Below are positions 56,962-64,000 of a stretch of DNA of 64,000 bases, one piece after another. Numbering within the stretch: position 1 is the first letter of the stretch; each line of letters opens with the position of its first letter. Origin of the DNA: Naematelia aurantialba (lineage: Eukaryota > Basidiomycota > Tremellomycetes > Tremellales > Naemateliaceae); the NCBI GenBank assembly GCA_021527695.1, contig JAKFAO010000002.1, positions 1,054,501 to 1,118,500 of the forward strand, read 5' to 3'. Position numbers and translations under genes: made by a program. A model generated the notes under the pieces. The model worked only from the letters and a program-made list of their open reading frames with translations, ran no database searches and had not been told where the DNA came from.

Positions 56962-57965
56962 ATCCAGTGTCGCCTTCTGTCTTCTCACCTCCGCCGACTT
57001 TTGTTGCTGTGGAGATGGCGACGGCGACGGCGACGGCGATGGGTGGTGTGGTGTGGTGTGGTGTGGTGTGGTGTGGTGTGGTGTGGTGTGGTGTGGTGTG
57101 GTGTGGTGTGGTGTGGTGTGGTGTGGTGTGGTGTGAATGTATGTTGGCGTGCCTATGAATATGGCGTGCGCTTCTGTGCTGTACGAGCGAGCGGGGAAAG
57201 CAGACGATCGATACCATCCATTCTTCCGTACCGGGACGAAATGAACATGCCCGGTCCCAGACTCACAGTCACAGTCACCGTCTGGCGTCTGACCCTCGGA
57301 GCTCTGACCTCGGCGGTCGACGTGCAGCTACTATGTCAAAATCGCGTCTCGGCAGTACAAAAGTAAAACAAACAACTGCAAACATGGTGAGTAGAAAACG
57401 AAAGAGCCGTCCGAGACGACGTCTGCGAGAAACTAGGATGATCTATTACCGATCAATTTTTATTCGTCTTGTTTCCTTCTTCTTCGGCCTTCGTCCTTCG
57501 TCCTTCCTTCGTTCTTCTGCCTTCTGCCTTCTCTTTTCCTCCTTCGTTCTTCTACCTTTTGCGTTCTGCCTTCTTCCATCTCACTCCCCTCCCCCTTGTC
57601 CCAGTCCTCCCTCGTCCGTCTTCTTCCTACGCTGCTGATCGCCCCTGCTTTCTTCCTGCTCTACTCAGTCCCCTCCCCGCTCGGTCCTCGTTCCTCGTCA
57701 GGCCCTCGCATTCGCACTCCCGTCGTCCGCTCGTCCGTCATGGTGTCTGCTTCTGACCTCTGCGTCTCTCTCGTTACTCCTTCGTGTCGTAGCTTCCCGT
57801 GTGAGCGTGAAAAACATATCCACATCGGTGTGTGACGTTCGTGGTGCCTCTCCGTGTATTCCTCCGATAGCACCCGTGTATCCCTCCATAGCCCCCGCTC
57901 AGGACTTTCATAGCGCCTTCGGGTCCCCTTCCCTCCACCTTGTCGTACCTAAGCCAGACTCCGCG
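56962..57965. other. Convergent region between BRAP2 and the Myb-like gene
   Basis: About 1 kb with no gene I can support. It contains a GGCGAC hexamer run (57017-57040), a GGTGT pentamer array, a polypyrimidine stretch (57470-57640) with repeated CTTCTGC words, and an ATG directly followed by a perfect donor (57384-57392). Confidence 0.5.
57042..57136 (+). repeat. GGTGT pentanucleotide array
   Basis: About 18 uninterrupted copies of ggtgt, about 80 bases after the BRAP2 stop, preceded by four ggcgac hexamers. Confidence 0.95.
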
Positions 57966-59741
57966 TCATGACTTCCGCCTTCGCAGCAGTCCGCCGAGCC
58001 ACAACCTCCGCAGCCCCTCGCGCGATCCCTCGATGGCCAGATACGTATCGGCCGTAGCGACGTTCCGCTCAAACTCCTCCATGATATGCACGACCTCCTC
58101 GTCCGACAAATGCGTTTCCTTCTGCAACCTCACCAGCGCTTGTGTGCGGCGCTGCGCGTCGTTCAGCCCTGCGGCAGCGAGTTCGGCAGGTATCATCACT
58201 GGAGTCGGGCTGTTGGCCATAGACGGAATGTAAGGTGCTTGTATATGATGCGGGTGTTGCGGATGTTGCGGTTGTTGCGGTTGTGGCATATGCTGTTTGT
58301 AGGCGGTGTTCGTCGGCGTAGAGGCATACAGGTGAGTCGTCGTTGCAGGACTCAAGAGTGCAGGATCAATCAGATTCGTCGAGCTTGAGGAATGCGTGAA
58401 TTCAGGGGACCGCGTCGGTCCGGCTGCATTGGTGGTAGATGATGAAGACGATGTTGATGTGTTGGTCGGAACCACCATGGGATATCCCATGTGCGCTGGA
58501 GTATCCTGAGCGGAACCGGCAGGCGGACGTGTCGAGGCGATAGACGTCCGGGCACGCTTGGCAGGACTGGATTGTTCAGACGCCGGCCGAGTAGGCGGTT
58601 GTGTATGGGCCGGCGCCGCTGTTGCCGTCTGGGTGGAATGTGACGGCGGTGGCAAGCTATGTCCCGATGGTGGATGGGCCGTAGGGAGGACAATATGCTC
58701 AGGAGGCGGACGCGTGGTGGCTGCAGCTGATTGTGTCGACATGAAGGATGGATCAAAGTAAGCCCGCTTGGACCCATTCGACATGGTGAAGATCTGTTGG
58801 GACTGTGTCGGCTCCGTTAACGTAAAGTCCTCTCGAGGCGCACAGGAACTACTCACCCCGTCGGGCAGAGTATACACCGTCGCATTGTACTCTCCATCCG
58901 TATCCTCCTCACCCGTGCTCCATTGAATCATCCCATCGGCCATTCCAGTCTGGCCCAGATCGGCCATGCCCAGCTGGCCACCCATCGTCTGGCCTTGCAT
59001 CTCGCTCGTCAAGTGCGTCATCAACGGCACACCGCCTGACATCCTCGCGTGATCCTGTTGTTGCATAGCCGCGGGGATCTGTTGTGTCGCAATTTTGTCC
59101 GAGGATTGGGTGTGCACCTGACTTGCACTGCTCGAGCTCCCGGTCGACATGGCGAGCAACGAGCTCTCCGAGACGAAATTGCTGGACGTTCGCGACTTGA
59201 CCCTCCCACGACCAGGGTTGCTGTACTCGCCAGAACATAGGACGGCGACCGAGTCGTATGTGGGTAGATAGATCTTTTGCAATCTCTGCTGGTCCGTCTG
59301 AAGCATCAAACGATCAACTCGACCCGTGGCCTCACGAAGGTAAACGCACCTGAGTCTGACTTGCCCATGTCTCCGCACTGGCTTCGAGCTTCCACGTTGT
59401 GCGATCAAATCTGAAACCGGGCAGGACCTCTGTGTCCCTCAACGCCTTGAAATCCCGCTGTAGCTAGGACGTATCAGCTGAACGGCCTATGCACTCGAGC
59501 GGTCGATGATACTCACACGCTGCCACCTCCCCTTGCAGGCATCGGCCGTTTTCGGCCCCCCGAGCACGACATTCCGCTGCAGCATTCCTGCGGCCTCTTT
59601 CCACACCTCGGGCTTGAAACCGTTGTCGCTCGTCCGACCGGTGTCCTTGTGCCGGAGCAGGAGTTCCACCAGCAGCGCCGTGTCGGCCTCGGTCCAGTGG
59701 GCTGAGCGTTTACGGTTGCCCGGCGACGTCGGTGCCGACAT
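57966..59741 (-). CDS. Myb/SANT-like DNA-binding domain protein
   Basis: Likely nuclear DNA-binding protein. Start at 59741. The first exon holds a Myb/SANT-like domain of the kind common in fungi and plants: AHWTEADTALLVELLLRHKD, then NGFKPEVWKEAAGML and CKGRWQR. Exon 2 completes it with LQRDFKALRDTEVLPGFRFD and WASQTQ. The next exon has YDSVAVLCSGEYSNPGRG, as in family members. The rest (59250-57966, about 430 residues) is Ser/Thr/Gln/Pro-rich, with a basic SSPAKRARTS patch and His/Gln/Pro repeats near 58250-58290. It ends in a predicted helical segment (LVRLQKETHLSDEEVVHIME) and a basic tail. Four exons. This domain is also found in transposase-derived genes, but I see no transposase here, so I call it a host factor. 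Confidence 0.82.
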
Positions 59742-60681
59742 GTTGCAGCCGTGAGGCTGCGCAGAGAGCTCGAGTGAGGCAGGTCGACAGGCAGAGTAAG
59801 ATCAATTCGTGGAAGAATTTTTTCTCTTCACGACTGGTATACTGGGACGGTGTATGACTGGCCGATGCCTCGGGTCAGCCCCGGCCTCGATCGCGCATGC
59901 AGCATGTAGAATGTGGGACGGAGATTACGGGGTGGTAAAACTTTGGATGTGTGGGTTTTAGTAGGGGCAAGGCAAGGTGCTCACAGCGGTCATTATTGAC
60001 ATGCTGCTGTGTGGGTGATACAAAGCAGGTGGTGTGACAGACGATGCTGCCCTTTGATTCGGCGGCAGGTGCCTCAAAGCCGAAGGGCCCGGAATAAGCG
60101 TCGGGAGTCGGAGTACGAGCGTATGTGATCGGTGCAGCATGTGCCCAAGAGATATCTTTGGGCTAGGGCTGGCAGTCCGTTGTCGCCCCGGTTGCAAAGA
60201 CGAAAGCAGGCTCTCGGCGACCGACCGTTGCAGGGTGTTTGCCGTTTTCGAGGGTGGACCAAAGTCGGGCGCGGCGCACACAGCTGCGAGACGGCCCACG
60301 TATCTACACACTACGGCTCGGCAGCTCTCGCCACACTCGTCGACGCTGCCGCGCAGACGCTGTGCCCCCCGACAAACAGCTGCTGGGGGGAGTCGGGCGG
60401 TTGAGCAGACTGACAGACGGCCGTGTCTTGTGAGAGAGGAGGAGCGAAAGAGGAGCTTTCCATGGAAAAAAGACTTGGCTCTTGTGGCTTTCGACCTCTC
60501 GGCCAAACTCAGGCACGGGATGGGATTTTAGTGATCGGGTTGCGGGAGGTGACGTGGACGGAAGCAATAGTATCACAGAGACCTCCACACCACTCGTCCG
60601 GTTGACTGTTGCTCTTTCACTTCTTCTTTCCCGTCGTGAACAGGCAGTTGGGCAGCAGCAGCAGCAGCCTGCGCTCCTACC
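59742..60681. promoter_or_regulatory. Divergent intergenic region, Myb-like gene / SSL1
   Basis: About 940 bases between divergent starts. Open frames across 60130-60530 lack family features or splice sites, so I do not call them. A (CAG)5-6 run lies at 60651-60667, just before the SSL1 start. Confidence 0.5.
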
Positions 60682-62636
60682 ATGCCTGACGACGATCCGG
60701 ACTGGTCGCCGCCACCAGACGAGACGCTCAATCCAGATGCCGACGACGACGATGCGGATCATAGCTCTTCACGCCCCGTAGCAAATGGCAAGGGGAAACA
60801 GAAGGATGTGGGTGTTCAGCATCGAACTGCCTGGCACCGCCATTTCCTCTGAATCCTTTCTTACTTTCCCTTGATTAGTATGGATCAGTAACTGACAGCA
60901 TCTGTCAGGGAGCTCTGAAAGCATGGGAGGACTCGTATAGCAAGTCGTGGGAGCTCATTGAGGAGGACGCGGACGGGCGGATCAGCGGAGTAAAAGAGCT
61001 CATTGCGCGTGGCCGGCGGAAACGGTCAGCTCTATGTTCCGTACTTGCGGTATGCGCTTATCATCTTCTGTAGTGCAATGATGTCTGAAACTCCACTGAG
61101 ACGTTCCATCATCCGCCACATCTTCATCATCCTAGACCTCTCTGAGACGATGCTGGATAAGGATTTCCGCCCAACGAGGTCAGCGTCTGGCGATCATATA
61201 TGTTGGGAGATGGGCTGACCTGAATCAAGGTGGGAAGTGACACTAGGCTACCTGCGGACATATGTCAGCGAGTGGTTTGATCAGAACCCTCTAGGTCAGA
61301 TGGGAATCATCCTTCTTCGAGACAGGCTGTCAGAGACACTGGTGCCTATGGGCGGTAAGTTGCGGGCAATGTATCGGAAGTCGTCATCTAACAGGTCTGT
61401 TTCAAGGCAACCCACAAGAGATCATACAGGCACTATCGGACAAGCGGAAGCTAGAGCCGTCGGGGGAGCCCTCGCTACAGAACGGACTGCAAATGGCTCG
61501 AGGTGGAATGGCGTAAGTCCTCTGCCCTCTCCCCTCCTAGTCTACTTGAAACTCACCCATGATTAGACATCTCCCTTCGACCTCCTCTCTTGAGACGCTC
61601 ACCATATTCTCATCCATCTCTACATCAGACCCCGATGGCTCCTCCACTATCCACACCACCCTCATGGACCTCGTCAACCAGAAAGTACGATGTACCATCA
61701 TCTCCCTGTCTGGTGAGATCAAAATATGCCGACAAATCTGCGAACGTACGGGCGGGCGATTCGGTGTGGCAATAGACGAAGAGCATCTCCGCGAACTCAT
61801 GTGGGAGACCATCCCGCCTCCGGCGCAGACCATTGCCGCACCGATGACGCTAGGGGTGCGTAATGCGTTAGCGGCGGGCGGGCAGGGTGCAGCCGCGGCA
61901 GGAGGAAAGAAGCCACCGCCAGCCGGCGATCTTATGGTCATGGGCTTTCCTATTCGTTTGGCACAGGGCGGTGAGACGCTGTGCGCTTGTCACGGTCAGC
62001 TCAAGCGAGGGGGTTATCTTTGTCCCAGGTGCGGAAGCAAGATGTGCGACGTCCCGACGGATTGCGAGGTGTGTGGCCTCATGGTGGTGTCAAGTCCACA
62101 TCTGGCGAGATCGTACGTCTGCGATTCCTTACTTCATGTCTTTCCTGCATCTTGGCTGCGTGTATTTGGGAATGCAGCTACGGATGTCCGACGACTGCAT
62201 TCACCGATGTAGATGCAGGTGCAGAAGCAAATGTGCTGACGATTCCTAGCTTCTGGTTCCTCTTCCCCGTCGCAAATTACATGAGCATCACCATTGACCA
62301 AGCTAGAGAAAACGAAGACCAGCTGGCGCCGACATGTACCGGCTGCGACAGGAGGTTCATCTCGGTCAGTCAATCAATTCTGCTCAGTACCGTGAACTGA
62401 TGTCGATGCTAAGCTCGAGCAGGCCGAGGAGAATCTGATGAGATCGATCGAGCAGAATATCAAGATGGACGAGAGCATGTCTCAGACTGAGCGGTACAGG
62501 TGTGCTAGTCCTGTTGTTCCGTCTCAAGCTGTGAGCTCACGAGTGCAGATGCGCCAAATGCCAGCACGATTTCTGCATGGACTGCGATCTCTACGTCCAC
62601 CATACATTGCATACATGTCCCGGGTGTTCACAGTAG
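60682..62636 (+). CDS. SSL1: Ssl1/p44, core TFIIH subunit
   Basis: TFIIH core protein that stimulates the XPD/Rad3 helicase in transcription and nucleotide excision repair. The start is at 60682 ([14 protein letters not shown]). The acidic N-terminus leads to [19 protein letters not shown]. The von Willebrand A-like domain starts [19 protein letters not shown] and runs over small exons: [109 protein letters not shown] Gly/Ala insertion (near 61860-61920) follows. The zinc ribbon has [22 protein letters not shown] and [17 protein letters not shown]; after intron 62114-62250 comes [10 protein letters not shown]. The C-terminal RING-like C4C4 module has [21 protein letters not shown] and HTCPGCSQ. 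All zinc ligands are present. About nine exons. A second TFIIH subunit, cyclin H, lies 36 kb away. Confidence 0.94.
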
Positions 62637-62829
62637 CACGCAAAGAGTTCACGTAGAGGTGATCGTATAATCGCTTCTGACGTCGGTCTAAGGATCGACA
62701 CAAATGCCGAGCATTCATGAAGTAGCAAAGCAGTCTTGTTGTATTGTGTTGTCTAAATGCCAAGTAATGCATTGAAGTCCATCCAGATCTAGTAGATACA
62801 ACATTGTGCCCCGAAAGCGGTCTTGGCGT
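62637..62829. other. Short convergent 3' region, SSL1 / DIB1
   Basis: 193 bases shared by two 3' ends. No gene. Confidence 0.5.
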
Positions 62830-63774
62830 CTAGTACTTGTGTCGAGTGGAGTAGTCTGCGAGACAGCTGTCAGCTCACGGCCACCGCAGGACTAAACAAA
62901 GCTGACCTCGAGGTGAGACGACCAGACCGCGGCCCTTGGAGGCCCCTCGGTACACGGTCTCGATGATATCGACGACCTGCGGGGTGAGCTCTGGATGTCG
63001 CTAGAGTGAGCTCACTTCTTGTTTATCTGTCATTGGCCAGTTGCTGAGAGGGTGGGTCAGTGAGACGGTCCAGGGAGAGAGAGGGGGATGGGGCTCACAT
63101 TTTATTGTTGTTACCCGTTCCCAAGTCGATCATGATATGTTTATTCCTGCGTGCGTCAGCTGGGCGACAAGGACTGTAGATGGCGCGAACTGACCGGTAG
63201 AAGAACATGACGGTGCACGGGTCGTAGAGCTCGTACATCTGCGAGTGGTCAGCCGGAGCCGGGTGAGACGGTGCTGACCTTGTTGAAGTCTGGTACTTCT
63301 GTGATGTCGACTGCGGGTATTAGCAAAGAGAAAAAACGTATGTAGCGGAAGTCTTAGAGTGGAGATTTAGAGTTGAAGACAAGAGGGAGAGGAGAGGACG
63401 ATGACGGAGGCTCACCAAGGTAGATGACGCAGAAATTCTGCACCTTCTCCATCACGCCGTACAGCGTCTCGTCCATCGCCATGCAATCTTCGTTGAAGTC
63501 GTGTCCGAAGCGGATGCACACCACGCGGTCTTCCTCGACGAGTATGGCCTACGAGACGCGGATCAGCACGGAATCGCAGGCCGGACGAGGGCTGGAACGC
63601 GAATGGGGGTAATTGGGGGTGTGAGCTGCGACGGAAGCAGTCTATAACGGTAGAAGGAGAGCAGCAGCTGGCGCCTACCTGGTCAACATGCCAGCCAGAA
63701 TGCAGACTACGCCGTCAGCTCCAGCGTGGACGAGGACGAGGGACGGCAGCTCACTGGGTCATAAAGTACGACAT
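62830..63774 (-). CDS. DIB1: Dib1/Dim1, U5 snRNP (tri-snRNP) thioredoxin-fold protein
   Basis: Highly conserved 142-143-residue tri-snRNP protein (human TXNL4A/15K) that must leave before spliceosome activation. The start at 63774 reads MSYFMTHLHSGWHVDQAILV over exons of 20 and 28 nt. EEDRVVCIRFGHDFNEDCMA follows, then MDETLYGVMEKVQNFCVIYL, VDITEVPDFNK, MYELYDPCTVMFFYR, NKHIMIDLGTGNNNKI, NWPMTDKQE, VVDIIETVYRGASKGRGLVV, and the last exon DYSTRHKY. About nine exons for 429 coding bases, so almost every strand has its own exon. Compared with the usual start (MSYLLPHLHSGW), FMT replaces LLP; everything else is standard. The stop is at 62830. Confidence 0.95.
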
Positions 63775-64000
63775 GGCGGGAGGATCTCTGCGTCGTTCTC
63801 AGTGCTCAGCGATCGTGCCGTAGCAGTAGGTGTAGTGATGGTACCAAGTCTGGTAATCTAGAACACAGAATATTATAAAATGTCGCCTGGCAGACAGACC
63901 AGTTGGCGGTGGATGCATGGGTGGGTGGCGAATCAGGCAAGTTCTGGATGAATTTGGTTCCGGCCCTCGCCTCTACAATCATTCCAGCCCGTCCGTACGA
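63775..64000. other. Region upstream of DIB1
   Basis: 226 bases at the right edge, presumably the DIB1 promoter. There is a TTATAAAA-like word near 63872. No gene seen. Confidence 0.4.

Noticed and set aside
57042..57136. Telomere-like repeat
   Set aside because: GGTGT is not a known basidiomycete telomere unit, and the array is internal between ordinary genes.
57966..59741. Myb/SANT gene as part of a Harbinger-like transposon
   Set aside because: No transposase, terminal inverted repeats or target duplication found around it.
60130..60531. 130-codon plus frame upstream of SSL1
   Set aside because: Arg/Cys-rich random-looking sequence in a divergent promoter; overlapping frames on the other strand are equally long.

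Overview
The window is nuclear DNA from a basidiomycete fungus, most likely a Tremellomycete-type yeast. The genes are cut by many short introns (mostly about 45-80 nt) with GTGAGT-like donors and a CTGAC/CTAAC branch site close to the CAG/TAG acceptor. The DNA is GC-rich, intergenic gaps are small, and proteins carry long Ser/Pro/Ala low-complexity stretches. I do not name a species. All gene models below were spliced by eye from reading frames and family conservation; inner exon edges in the least conserved genes are approximate.

Layout from left to right, 21 protein genes: DYRK/Pom1-type kinase (-, runs off the left edge); large disordered protein of unknown function (+); BLI-3-like flavin split-barrel protein (+); family X DNA polymerase of the Pol4/lambda type (-); cytoplasmic dynein intermediate chain (+); Atg27-type receptor (-); cyclin H of TFIIH/CAK (+); ferric reductase (-); mitochondrial uS10m with a giant tail (+); alpha-SNAP/Sec17 (-); U2AF small subunit (+); five-finger CCCH protein of the ZC3H3/Red5 type (-); Rec8 meiotic kleisin (+); LYR-motif protein (+); Smc2 of condensin (-); TFIIF beta (-); a two-BRCT protein (+); BRAP2/Etp1 RING ubiquitin ligase (+); Myb/SANT-like DNA-binding protein (-); Ssl1/p44 of TFIIH (+); and Dib1/Dim1 of U5 snRNP (-). 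Genes mostly alternate strands, giving divergent pairs with short shared promoters and convergent pairs with short shared 3' regions.

This is core housekeeping DNA rather than an island: transcription and splicing (cyclin H, Ssl1, TFIIF beta, U2AF35, Dib1, ZC3H3-like), chromosome biology (Smc2, Rec8, Pol4, BRCT protein), traffic and motors (Sec17, Atg27, dynein) and iron reduction. A meiotic cohesin subunit implies a sexual cycle now or in the recent past. I found no transposon, rRNA, tRNA, CRISPR array or bacterial-type cluster.

What stands out is repetitive DNA inside genes. The strongest case is an 11 x 21-nt minisatellite filling intron 1 of cyclin H, open in the coding frame. Others are complementary purine and pyrimidine tracts in the two introns that flank an in-frame 72-nt exon of the BLI-3-like gene, minisatellite introns in dynein IC, ATG27, the reductase and TFIIF beta, a reductase whose NADPH domain holds about 300 extra disordered residues, and a mitochondrial ribosomal protein with about 370 residues of repeats after its domain.
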